A stretch of 5,030 nucleotides of DNA, taken from the NCBI GenBank assembly GCA_025454565.1, contig JALOOE010000233.1, positions 1 to 5,030 of the forward strand, in the 5' to 3' direction. This stretch comes from Anaerolineae bacterium (lineage in GTDB: Bacteria > Chloroflexota > Anaerolineae > CG2-30-64-16). The notes beneath the pieces are model-generated. The model was not told the DNA's origin and made no database searches. It was given only the letters and a program-made list of their open reading frames with translations. Every line of letters starts with the position of its first letter. The first letter of the stretch is position 1. Shown in pieces: positions 1 through 5,030 of this stretch. The position numbers and the translations under genes are program-made.

Positions 1-336
1 GCCGACGGTCTTGCCCTCCTTGAGCAGTTCCACAGCTGCATCGAAGGCGGCCCGGCCGTTTCCTGCCAGGACCGGGATGTGCCCGGCGCCCTGCAGGAAG
101 CGGCCCAGAACCGGCATCTGGAAGCACATGTTCGTGATCAAGATGTAGATGGGCTCGTCGGTCAGGCCCATCATGATGAACGGGTCGGTGGTGGTCGGGT
201 GGTTGGCTGCGATGATCTTGGCGCCCGCGGGCAAGGGGACTTGCCGTTCAACGTTCATCTTGATCGCCACATTTGAGTAAAGTCGGCTGAAGTTGCGTCC
301 GGCGCCGTTGAGCATCTGGGTCGTAATGAGAGACAT
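1..336 (-). CDS. PlsC-type 1-acylglycerol-3-phosphate acyltransferase family protein, 3' end outside the window
   Basis: The 112 visible residues are the N-terminal part of a lysophospholipid acyltransferase, a membrane-associated family that transfers an acyl group to lysophosphatidate or related lysolipids in phospholipid synthesis. The family's block I is clear: AANHPTTTDPF, with the catalytic H46 and D51 spaced as HX4D. It is followed by a GAGHIPVL stretch (83-90) in the place of block II and by LLKEGKTVG (104-112), which in the family leads directly into the EGT block that lies beyond the window. I chose the ATG at 336 because GGAGGG stands 4 nt upstream; an in-frame ATG at 348 is the alternative but has no good ribosome binding site. 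An in-frame TGA lies about 60 nt upstream of 348. The acceptor lipid cannot be told from this fragment. The gene lies downstream of the hydrolase on the same strand, with tandem regulatory boxes in between. Confidence 0.88.
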   Translation of the reverse strand, partial: MSLITTQMLNGAGRNFSRLYSNVAIKMNVERQVPLPAGAKIIAANHPTTTDPFIMMGLTDEPIYILITNMCFQMPVLGRFLQGAGHIPVLAGNGRAAFDAAVELLKEGKTVG

Positions 337-340
337 CTGG

Positions 341-346
341 CCCTCC
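341..346 (-). promoter_or_regulatory. Ribosome binding site of the PlsC-type gene
   Basis: GGAGGG on the minus strand lies 4 nt upstream of the ATG at 336. It overlaps the alternative ATG at 348-346, which makes 336 the better start. Confidence 0.6.
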
Positions 347-417
347 ATCAGGTAGTGTGTTCTTGCTAAGTCCTGCCTCGAGGGTACCAGAAAACGCTGG
401 CGCGATCATCTGTCCTG

Positions 418-439
418 GGGCGCATCACCAGGTACATCG
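418..439. promoter_or_regulatory. Pair of GGGTRYATCR-like boxes upstream of plsC, proximal
   Basis: In plus-strand sense GGGCGCATCA (418-427) and AGGTACATCG (430-439) lie 12 bp apart from start to start. Each differs from the GGGTRYATCR consensus by one base. They are 82-103 bp upstream of the plsC start at 336. On the minus strand TGG-TACCCT (389-381) resembles a weak extended -10. It begins 32 bp from the box edge, the same distance as from the direct-repeat edge to the -10 in front of the small gene, but the hexamer is poor. Function as operator or activator sites is inferred. Confidence 0.4.
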
Positions 440-493
440 CGATAGTGGGTCGGAGACCGCAAGGTGTAGCGGGGAGAGGAACGGATGGCTCGC

Positions 494-525
494 GGGTACA
501 TCAGGGTGCATCGAGGGGTGCACTA
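494..525. promoter_or_regulatory. Three tandem GGGTRYATCR boxes upstream of plsC, distal
   Basis: In plus-strand sense GGGTACATCA (494-503), GGGTGCATCG (504-513) and the degenerate GGGTGCACTA (516-525) form a direct tandem with 10- and 12-bp steps, about one helical turn. The middle box is identical over 10 bp to the box at 3960-3969 in front of the small gene/lnt unit. The array lies in the non-coding gap between the hydrolase stop and plsC. Nothing else in the 349-574 gap looks like a gene or a terminator. The regulatory role is inferred from recurrence and spacing. Confidence 0.5.
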
Positions 526-574
526 TGGGCGGGTCATTTGCCGTGTGGTTGAAACGAGTGCGCGATGGGGCTGG

Positions 575-1867
575 TCAGCGAGAACCGAATCGGCGAGGGC
601 CTGCCATGATGCCCAGAAATCGCTCGACGTCGTAGAGCGCGGCTTGAGCGGGGGGCGATAGCCGCAGCAGAGGCAGATCAAAGGCGTGGTCAATCATCGG
701 CAGCTCATCGCAGACCGCTGGGACGCCGTGACGGCGCAGCGCCTCGGCCATCTGTCGGGAGTCGGCAACGGCCACGACGCGGTCGTGGGCGCCGTGGATC
801 AGCAGCGTCGGCGGACACGCCGGGCCAGCGTGGGCGATCGGCGAGAAGCGCCTGGCGTTTTCGGGGGCATCAGCTGCGCGGGCGCCAAACAGCCGGCATT
901 CGGTTTCGGACCACATCAGGTAGCTGCCGCGCGGGACGATGCCGATGCGACGGCCGAGGCGGACAAAGGACGGCCAGTCGTGGGCGGGCTTTGCGCCGTA
1001 GGCCAGCATGTCGGTGGGCGCATAGAACGCGATGACGCCGCGCACGGCGGTGTCGCACGGCCGCACATCGGCCGGATCCAGGAGCGGATCGTTCGGGGTG
1101 TAAGCCGCCAACAACGCCAACTGACCGCCAGCCGACGCGCCGGTCAACACCACACGGTTCGGGTCCACCCCAAGGCGGCTGGCGTTGTCCTTGAGCCAGA
1201 CGACGGCATGTTTGACGTCGGCCAACATGCCGGCCATGTCCGTCTCGGGGACCATGCGGTAGTCCACGTCCATCACTACGTGACCCTGGCGGCAGAGGTA
1301 GCTGAAAAAGGGACGCGTGCCGGTGTCTTTGGCAAAGTTCTGCCAACCGCCCGCGTGCAGGTAGATCACGCCCAGGCCCGAGCGGGATGCGCCTGGGGGC
1401 GGCGCCCACAGATCGCAGAGGAGGCGGCGGTTGTCGCAATCGGGCGCGCCGGGAACGTCCCAAAAGGCGAGATTGGCCCAGGACGGTGTCTGCACCGGGA
1501 AGCGCAGATAGCCGTTCCAGCGCCTTGGTAAGAACCGGCGCGCCAGATCCGGCGGGATCGCGGCGTGCCAGTCTGGCCCGAACGCGCGCTCGAAGCCCTG
1601 ATGCGGCGTCGTCACGCGGCGGATGAAATCGGCTGACAAGAGGGCCGCCGCGCCGCCGGCCAGCGCGCTCAGCGGATCGCGGGAACGCCAGCCGGAAAGC
1701 GCGGCTGCCGCGCCGGCCAGGCCCACCACGGGTGCACCGGCGCTCCCGAGCATCTTGGCGGCGAAAGCGAACAGACTGGGATCGAGCGCGCCCGAGCGGA
1801 TGCGGATGCGTGTGGCGATCGCGGTAACCAAAGACAGTCCGGCCACGCTGCGAGCGAGTAATCTCAT
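575..1867 (-). CDS. Membrane-anchored alpha/beta-hydrolase (HSL/BD-FAE-like esterase or lipase)
   Basis: The 430-residue protein has an N-terminal hydrophobic region with likely membrane segments at about 38-58 and 66-82, then an alpha/beta-hydrolase domain from about residue 145. The oxyanion-hole motif is HAGGW (171-175), a variant of the HGGG motif of hormone-sensitive-lipase-like carboxylesterases. The nucleophile elbow is GASAGG with S245, the acid is D362 in HGAHD, and the histidine is H394 in MIDHAFD. The triad is therefore complete and in the usual order. The family hydrolyses carboxylic esters; the substrate cannot be read from sequence, but the membrane anchor and neighbours suggest a lipid or acyl ester. 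I chose the ATG at 1867 because GGGAG lies 8 nt upstream; a TTG at 1882 would add five residues, would place the start inside the terminator T-run and has no better ribosome site. The gene follows lnt after an 88-bp gap. Confidence 0.88.
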   Translation of the reverse strand: MRLLARSVAGLSLVTAIATRIRIRSGALDPSLFAFAAKMLGSAGAPVVGLAGAAAALSGWRSRDPLSALAGGAAALLSADFIRRVTTPHQGFERAFGPDWHAAIPPDLARRFLPRRWNGYLRFPVQTPSWANLAFWDVPGAPDCDNRRLLCDLWAPPPGASRSGLGVIYLHAGGWQNFAKDTGTRPFFSYLCRQGHVVMDVDYRMVPETDMAGMLADVKHAVVWLKDNASRLGVDPNRVVLTGASAGGQLALLAAYTPNDPLLDPADVRPCDTAVRGVIAFYAPTDMLAYGAKPAHDWPSFVRLGRRIGIVPRGSYLMWSETECRLFGARAADAPENARRFSPIAHAGPACPPTLLIHGAHDRVVAVADSRQMAEALRRHGVPAVCDELPMIDHAFDLPLLRLSPPAQAALYDVERFLGIMAGPRRFGSR

Positions 1868-1887
1868 TGTGCTTTCTCCCAAAAGAT

Positions 1888-1916
1888 GTGAGCCAGGCCC
1901 TTTCTGCCTGGCTCAC
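1888..1916 (-). terminator. Strong stem-loop with T-run between lnt and the hydrolase gene (terminator or attenuator)
   Basis: A perfect 11-bp stem, GTGAGCCAGGC (1888-1898) against GCCTGGCTCAC (1906-1916), encloses a 7-nt loop. On the minus strand it is followed directly by ATCTTTT, as in an intrinsic terminator, 40 bp after the lnt-like stop codon. The hydrolase Shine-Dalgarno (1880-1876) starts within 8 nt of the hairpin foot. No promoter fits between them, so hydrolase transcripts must pass or contain this structure. Confidence 0.6.
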
Positions 1917-1923
1917 CCACACT

Positions 1924-1948
1924 GCGTGTATCACGCCGCAGATGCGGC
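1924..1948. repeat. Two short abutting palindromes in the lnt-hydrolase gap
   Basis: GCGTG-TAT-CACGC (1924-1936) is a perfect 5-bp-arm palindrome, and GCCGCA-GA-TGCGGC (1935-1948) is a perfect 6-bp-arm one overlapping it by 2 bp. Both lie upstream of the hydrolase start. The first also resembles a single GGGTRYATCR box with one mismatch. They could be an operator or an added RNA structure; no function is shown. Confidence 0.35.
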
Positions 1949-1955
1949 AGGAATC

Positions 1956-3599
1956 TCACCCAGCCTGAGGCTCCCAACCGTGCCGTTCTGTCGGACGCGC
2001 GGCCCTGGCGCCGGTTCTGCTGCGGCGCAACGCCGCGCTGAGCGCGGCATAGACCACCAGCACGGCCAGCAGCGCCAGGCACGCCTGCGGGAAGATGTCG
2101 CCGACCTGCGAATAGATCGTGCGCGTGCCCTCGATGGGCAAGTGCGCCACGACGGTCCGGTCTTTGGCCGTGTAGTAGCCGGACGTCCCCAACAGCCGTC
2201 CCTGGTAGTCCACCGCGACATTCGAGCCGTAGACGCCGGCGCGGGCCAATGAGAAACCCTGCTCGATGGTGCGGAACGAGGCCATCGTCGAATGCACCGG
2301 GTTGCCTTTGGTGGCCATCGTGCCGTCTATCGCGCCGCTCAACACGATGTCCACCCCTTCCTGGCCCGCCAGGCGCATGAAGCTCGGATAGTCCATGTCC
2401 AGGCAGATCACGCTGGCAATACGGCCGTAGGGCGTGTCAATGGTGTTGATCTGGCGCGGCCCCTGGATCGCCCGGTCGGCTTCCCAGCCGGTCAGCAGGT
2501 TGTGCTTGACGTACTGGTAGGCGATCTCGCCGTCGGGCGTGATCATGACCGACTTGTTGGTTGCCAGACGCTCAGGCGCCGGCCGCTTGGCCGGGTCCAG
2601 CTCCAGGACGATCAGCGGGAAGGCCAGGTAGATCTGCTCCTCGCGGGCGACCTGCCGGGCCTGCGCCAAGAACTGCGCCTCGGTATCGGCGAAGACACCG
2701 GCATTGTATTCGCTCCACGTCACCATCTTCGCGCCGGCGCGGGCCTGGATACGCGTCCGGGTCAGGAGGTCGCCGTTGATCTCGGCCATCGTGCCGGAAA
2801 CATGCTCCAACTCCTCTGCGCTCAAGGTTCCTGCGATCAGACCCTTGTCCAGTGGCGTGTCTTCGCCGTCGGGCCAGTACTCCTTGCTCACGTTGGTCGT
2901 GAGGACGGCCACCTTGACCGTCTCACCGGTAGGCGGATTCAGCGCCAGGCGGATGCCGCCGAAGAGCAAGACCGCCGCCAGGATCACCGCGTAGAAGGCT
3001 ACCCCGCGCCCCACGCGCCGCATGTCGAAACGCGCTTCCCAGGCATAGTTCACCACGCTGGCGAACCAGCCGATCAGGAAGGTGATGCTCCACATGCCGG
3101 TGAGGGACAGGATTTGGAGGAGCGGCAGGTTGCCGCCCTGGGTGAATGGCGTCAGGAAGAAGGTGCCCAGCGGCGACACGAGATGCAGCGTGTACTCGAC
3201 CGACACCCAGGCGACCGGCAGGATCAGGGTGCGCAGGAAGCCCGGCACGCGGCCGGCCAATAGCCGGTCAACGACGAAGGGCAGGAAGAACAGCAGTGCG
3301 AACGCCGTGCTGTAGACCGTAAACATCGCGCCGGCGTCCAGGAAGGCCGGCCGCCAGTAGATGTAGAAGGCCGCCGCGCTGGCGATGTAGCCGATGAGCA
3401 GGCCAGGCAGGGCGCGCCGCGTGCGCAGGAAGCGCAGCATAAAAACAGGGGCCAGCCAGGCGGCGATCGGCACGATAGTCATGCCGTTCGAGAAGAGTGA
3501 TACGACGAAAGCCAGGATCAGCCAGACGAACGACAGCCGATCCTTGACTGGGTACGGGCCTCCCACGGATGGAGAGGCGGTCTGCGGTTGCGGATTCAT
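1956..3599 (-). CDS. lnt: Apolipoprotein N-acyltransferase-like membrane nitrilase-superfamily protein
   Basis: The 547-residue protein combines about seven N-terminal membrane segments (roughly 22-38, 41-58, 64-82, 91-114, 121-141, 166-187, 200-219), a carbon-nitrogen hydrolase domain (about 228-490) and a C-terminal membrane segment (504-525), the Lnt layout at close to family length. Lnt moves an acyl chain from a phospholipid to the N-terminal cysteine of lipoproteins at the outer face of the cytoplasmic membrane. The triad is visible as E297 (TWSEYNAG), K365 (YVKHN) and C399 (SVICLDMDYP); E373, eight residues after the lysine, matches the spacing of the second essential glutamate of E. 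coli Lnt. The stretch at 128-175 (PVAW, VEYTL, Q163, LTGMW) also looks like Lnt rather than a soluble nitrilase. The residues after the cysteine are L-D instead of the usual Y-E. I chose the ATG at 3599 because AAGGAG lies 6 nt upstream; upstream extensions run over the small gene. It is probably co-transcribed with that gene. Confidence 0.85.
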   Translation of the reverse strand: MNPQPQTASPSVGGPYPVKDRLSFVWLILAFVVSLFSNGMTIVPIAAWLAPVFMLRFLRTRRALPGLLIGYIASAAAFYIYWRPAFLDAGAMFTVYSTAFALLFFLPFVVDRLLAGRVPGFLRTLILPVAWVSVEYTLHLVSPLGTFFLTPFTQGGNLPLLQILSLTGMWSITFLIGWFASVVNYAWEARFDMRRVGRGVAFYAVILAAVLLFGGIRLALNPPTGETVKVAVLTTNVSKEYWPDGEDTPLDKGLIAGTLSAEELEHVSGTMAEINGDLLTRTRIQARAGAKMVTWSEYNAGVFADTEAQFLAQARQVAREEQIYLAFPLIVLELDPAKRPAPERLATNKSVMITPDGEIAYQYVKHNLLTGWEADRAIQGPRQINTIDTPYGRIASVICLDMDYPSFMRLAGQEGVDIVLSGAIDGTMATKGNPVHSTMASFRTIEQGFSLARAGVYGSNVAVDYQGRLLGTSGYYTAKDRTVVAHLPIEGTRTIYSQVGDIFPQACLALLAVLVVYAALSAALRRSRTGARAARPTERHGWEPQAG

Positions 3600-3605
3600 A
3601 TGATG

Positions 3606-3611
3606 CTCCTT
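3606..3611 (-). promoter_or_regulatory. Ribosome binding site of the lnt-like gene, abutting the preceding stop
   Basis: AAGGAG on the minus strand begins with the last base of the small gene's TGA and stands 6 nt before the ATG at 3599. This decides the lnt start and suggests translational coupling. An ATGA overlap start at 3614 is possible but lacks its own ribosome site. Confidence 0.75.
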
Positions 3612-3871
3612 CATGAGTTTTGTTGAGAATGATCGAGTACAGGCGCGGCTCCGGCGGACCGCTGGTTCACGGCAAGCAACGTCAGCCCCAGGTTGCGCAA
3701 CCTGGCGATGATGCCGTAGAGTGCGGCCTGATCGGGCACAGGCCCCCACAAGATGGTCTGGTTGTCCGCATAGGCCATCTGCAGGTCCCCGAACCAATCG
3801 CACCACTGGCCGCTCAAATCGCCGCGGATCGTGAATTCATAGACGGGGTTGGACTCTTGTCGCTTTTCCAT
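3611..3871 (-). CDS. Small conserved protein of unknown function (86 residues)
   Basis: This looks like a member of a small uncharacterised bacterial family, recognised by memory of its pattern rather than by search. An N-terminal Y-E-F-T-I-R-G-x-L strand leads into GQWCDWFGDL (21-30), and a second block GPVPDQAALYGI (43-54) continues through RLRNLGLTLLAVN (57-69). The order of strand, short loop, strand and amphipathic helix suggests a compact alpha/beta fold of about 65 residues. The charged N-terminus and the last 15 residues look disordered. There is no signal peptide or membrane segment, so it should be cytoplasmic. No catalytic motif is apparent and I assign no function. The ATG at 3871 is the only start in its frame; its GGAGG is 12 nt upstream, which is long. 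It is first in a unit with the lnt-like gene, behind a promoter with tandem boxes. Confidence 0.82.
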   Translation of the reverse strand: MEKRQESNPVYEFTIRGDLSGQWCDWFGDLQMAYADNQTILWGPVPDQAALYGIIARLRNLGLTLLAVNQRSAGAAPVLDHSQQNS

Positions 3872-3910
3872 TGGCGTCGCACACCTCCTTGATCGTCCTC
3901 ACTGTGGTTG

Positions 3911-3939
3911 AGTATAGGCGCGCGGACGCCGCGTGGCAT
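3911..3939 (-). promoter_or_regulatory. Sigma-70-type promoter of the small gene/lnt unit
   Basis: On the minus strand TATACT (3916-3911) matches the -10 consensus at five of six positions. At a 17-bp spacing, ATGCCA (3939-3934) matches the -35 consensus at four of six. The predicted transcript start is near 3904, about 33 nt before the ATG. The weak -35 and the adjoining boxes fit an activated promoter. Confidence 0.5.
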
Positions 3940-3969
3940 GTACCCGCGGGTGTATCAGCGGGTGCATCG
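3936..3969. promoter_or_regulatory. Tandem GGGTRYATCR boxes at the small gene/lnt promoter
   Basis: In plus-strand sense GGGTGTATCA (3948-3957) and GGGTGCATCG (3960-3969) are direct repeats 12 bp apart. A third, inverted copy, GCATGTACCC (3936-3945), overlaps the -35 and forms an imperfect palindrome with the first. Relative to the predicted start the direct repeats cover about -44 to -65, a typical activator position. One box is identical to that at 504-513 upstream of plsC. Confidence 0.55.
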
Positions 3970-4136
3970 GCGCGCGGCTGGTGATCTGAACGGCGGTGAA
4001 CAGGGGAGATTGGCGAAGAAGGCTCAAGCGTCGAGCGCGTCGCGAGGCCGTCACCGGAGAGCTTGCAGGTGATCCCGGTCAGCGCGATCAAGGCGCCGGG
4101 CAGCGCCCAGACAGCCCAGGACGGGCGCGAGGCACT
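3970..4136. other. Non-coding stretch between promoter boxes and repeat element
   Basis: I see no supported gene here. A minus-strand frame read from a GTG at 4148 has G/C-rich third positions and a short hydrophobic stretch, but it has no ribosome site and runs across the promoter into the small gene. It may be a degenerate remnant or chance. Confidence 0.4.
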
Positions 4137-4262
4137 CAGGAATTCCACATGTAGGGAAGCATCCTGAGCGGAGCAGCGGTCTTTTTCGCTGCGCAGTCGA
4201 AGGATGCGGCGTGGTTAACCCGCTCAGGATGCCTCCGCTGGCGGCTACATTTGGAATTTCTG
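4137..4262. repeat. 126-bp composite inverted-repeat element (REP- or MITE-like)
   Basis: The ends are inverted repeats of 18 bp with two mismatches: CAGGAATTCCACATGTAG at 4137-4154, and CAGAAATTCCAAATGTAG read on the minus strand at 4262-4245. Inside them GCATCCTGAGCGG (4159-4171) is repeated perfectly in inverted form at 4220-4232. A third GCATCCT arm (minus strand, 4207-4201) pairs with the first to make a 49-nt hairpin whose inner stem is GCAGCG/CGCTGC (4173-4178, 4187-4192). The CCTGAGCG...AGTCGAAGG core resembles a palindrome that, from memory, is widely dispersed in bacterial genomes. The AT-rich ends contrast with the GC-rich surroundings. No transposase is present and no clear target duplication is seen. 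Confidence 0.65.
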
Positions 4263-4331
4263 GCTTTGGCCGGTCTCCGACCGAGCCAACGGCGAAGCCG
4301 CAGTCTGGCGCGCCTCTTGCGCCAGCAATGC
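4245..4331 (-). pseudogene. Detached C-terminal tail of the ada-like gene beyond an amber codon
   Basis: Directly after the TAG at 4334-4332 the same frame continues open for 28 codons to another TAG at 4247-4245. Its first residues, ALLAQEARQ, are what the Ada/MGMT family carries after GYRWG-x-x-RK plus one residue. The last codons, QKFQM and the stop, come from the right end of the inverted-repeat element. This suggests that the gene once continued and was broken by one substitution. A hairpin at 4305-4325 (CTGGCGC/GCGCCAG, 7-nt loop) falls in this tail and lacks a T-run. Confidence 0.6.
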
Positions 4332-5030
4332 CTATTTGCGCTCTAACCCCCAGCGATAGCCGCCCAGATCGCCGTTTTCGCGAATGACACGGTGGCAGGG
4401 GATGATCAACGCCGCCGGATTGGTGGCGCACGCCCGCGCGACCGCGCGGGCAGCCGTCGGCTGGCCGATGGCCGCCGCCACATCGCCGTAAGACCGCGTG
4501 CCGCCGTACGGGATGGCGGTCAGCGCCTGCCACACGCGGCGCTGGAAGGCCGTCGCCCGCACATCGAGCGGCAGATCAAGGCGCACCGGCTGGCCGTCCA
4601 GATAGGCCAGCAGCGCGGCCAGCCACGATTCCAGGCCCGCTTCCGCACGGTTGAACGCCGCGGTCGGAAATTCAGCGGTCAATGTCCGGGCCAACTCAGC
4701 TTCCGAGTCGCCGAGCCGCACCGCGCAGATGCCTTTGTCGGTCGCGGCCAGCAACAGCCAGCCGAGCGAGCACGGCGCGATGGTGTAGATGATCTGCACT
4801 GCGTCGCCGCCACGCTGATATGCAGCGGGCGTCATGCCGAATTGCCCTGCCGCGTCCGCGTAGGCGGTGCTGCTGGACTGGAACCCGGCGTTATAGAGCG
4901 CATCGGTCACGCGCTGCCCGTTCCTCAGCTCCCCCTTGAAGCGCGTTATGCGGTGCGCCGCCGCATATTGGCGCGGCGTCACGCCCACGATGCGTTTGAA
5001 GGTGCGCTGGAGATGGTAAGGGCTCACGCC
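4332..5030 (-). CDS. ada: Ada-type AraC regulator fused to methylated-DNA--protein-cysteine methyltransferase, 5' end outside the window
   Basis: The 232 visible residues start inside an AraC-type helix-turn-helix domain (about 1-72; SPYHLQRTFKRIVGVTP and FGMTPAAYQRGG are typical) and run into a complete O6-alkylguanine transferase domain (about 80-232). The acceptor cysteine is C212 in PCHRV. The helix-turn-helix that binds damaged DNA follows TAFQRRVW, with Y181, the arginine-finger R195 and N204 in family positions, and GYRWG closes the fold. Such proteins move the alkyl group from O6-alkylguanine to their own cysteine and act as regulators of the adaptive response. Whether the N-terminal zinc domain that senses methylphosphotriesters is present cannot be seen. 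The GTG at 5027 is internal, not the start. The protein ends at an amber codon straight after GLERK, about ten or more residues earlier than relatives, while the active site is intact, so it is probably functional. It seems unrelated in function to the lipid genes. Confidence 0.9.
   Translation of the reverse strand, partial: GVSPYHLQRTFKRIVGVTPRQYAAAHRITRFKGELRNGQRVTDALYNAGFQSSSTAYADAAGQFGMTPAAYQRGGDAVQIIYTIAPCSLGWLLLAATDKGICAVRLGDSEAELARTLTAEFPTAAFNRAEAGLESWLAALLAYLDGQPVRLDLPLDVRATAFQRRVWQALTAIPYGGTRSYGDVAAAIGQPTAARAVARACATNPAALIIPCHRVIRENGDLGGYRWGLERK

Noticed and set aside
448..458. GGTCGGAGACC, repeated inverted at 4272-4282
   Set aside because: An 11-bp match in a GC-rich window of this size is expected by chance; without a genome-wide count it means little.
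349..574. Possible small gene between the hydrolase and plsC
   Set aside because: The open frame at 357-635 on the plus strand has no ribosome site, mixed codon use and overlaps both the regulatory boxes and the hydrolase end.
686..1531. Long plus-strand open frame opposite the hydrolase gene
   Set aside because: It is antisense to a gene with a full catalytic triad, has low-complexity R/A/G/H-rich translation and no recognisable motif; GC-rich genes commonly give such shadows.
1924..1933. A further GGGTRYATCR-like box upstream of the hydrolase
   Set aside because: It is single, carries one mismatch, lacks a tandem partner and is better explained as half of a short palindrome.
870..1934. 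354-codon minus-strand frame overlapping the hydrolase gene
   Set aside because: It is out of frame with the alpha/beta-hydrolase and is an arginine-rich shadow translation with no domain.
2292..3263. 323-codon plus-strand frame opposite lnt
   Set aside because: It is an antisense shadow of the lnt-like gene, with no domain and no ribosome site.
3600..3806. N-terminal extension of the lnt-like protein to 616 residues
   Set aside because: It would overlap most of the small gene out of frame; the start at 3599 has an excellent Shine-Dalgarno and gives normal family length.
3837..4148. 103-codon minus-strand frame with a hydrophobic stretch
   Set aside because: It has a GTG start inside the repeat element, no ribosome site, runs through the promoter and boxes into the small gene, and has no family resemblance.
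4305..4325. Stem-loop just after the ada stop as an intrinsic terminator
   Set aside because: The 7-bp stem has no T-run and falls in sequence that reads as the detached ada tail, so the pairing may be a coding coincidence.

Overview
The window is GC-rich bacterial DNA in which every supported gene lies on the minus strand. Read in the direction of transcription (right to left) it holds five genes: the 3' part of an Ada-type AraC/methyltransferase gene (5030-4332), a small uncharacterised protein (3871-3611), a membrane-bound apolipoprotein N-acyltransferase-like protein (3599-1956), a membrane-anchored alpha/beta-hydrolase (1867-575) and the 5' part of a PlsC-type acyltransferase (336-1). 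I infer Chloroflexota (Anaerolineae-like). This rests on the recalled look of the small protein family, the Ada architecture and the base composition; no rRNA or marker gene is present to prove it.

The centre looks like a lipid/lipoprotein cluster. The small gene and the lnt-like gene are separated by only 11 nt, with the lnt Shine-Dalgarno directly abutting the small gene's stop codon, so they are very probably one transcript. An 88-bp gap follows, holding three inverted repeats. One is a strong hairpin with a short T-run that ends almost on the ribosome binding site of the hydrolase, so the hydrolase may be partly uncoupled from, or attenuated behind, lnt. The hydrolase is followed by a 238-bp gap and then plsC.

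The most interesting signal is regulatory. A 10-bp box of consensus GGGTRYATCR (plus-strand sense) occurs as close tandem copies, 10-12 bp apart, in two places: upstream of the small gene/lnt unit (3936-3969) and upstream of plsC (418-439 and 494-525). At the first site the boxes sit just upstream of, and one overlaps, a weak -35 in front of a good -10, as activator sites do. This suggests a shared regulator for lnt-like and plsC-like lipid genes.

The 460 bp between ada and the small gene hold no convincing gene. They contain a 126-bp composite inverted-repeat element (4137-4262) with 18-bp ends, resembling a small non-autonomous or REP-like repeat. They also contain the remnant of the ada 3' end: ada stops at an amber codon just after its GYRWG motif, but the same frame continues past the TAG with the ALLAQEA-type tail expected of the family, and the final codons come from the repeat element itself.
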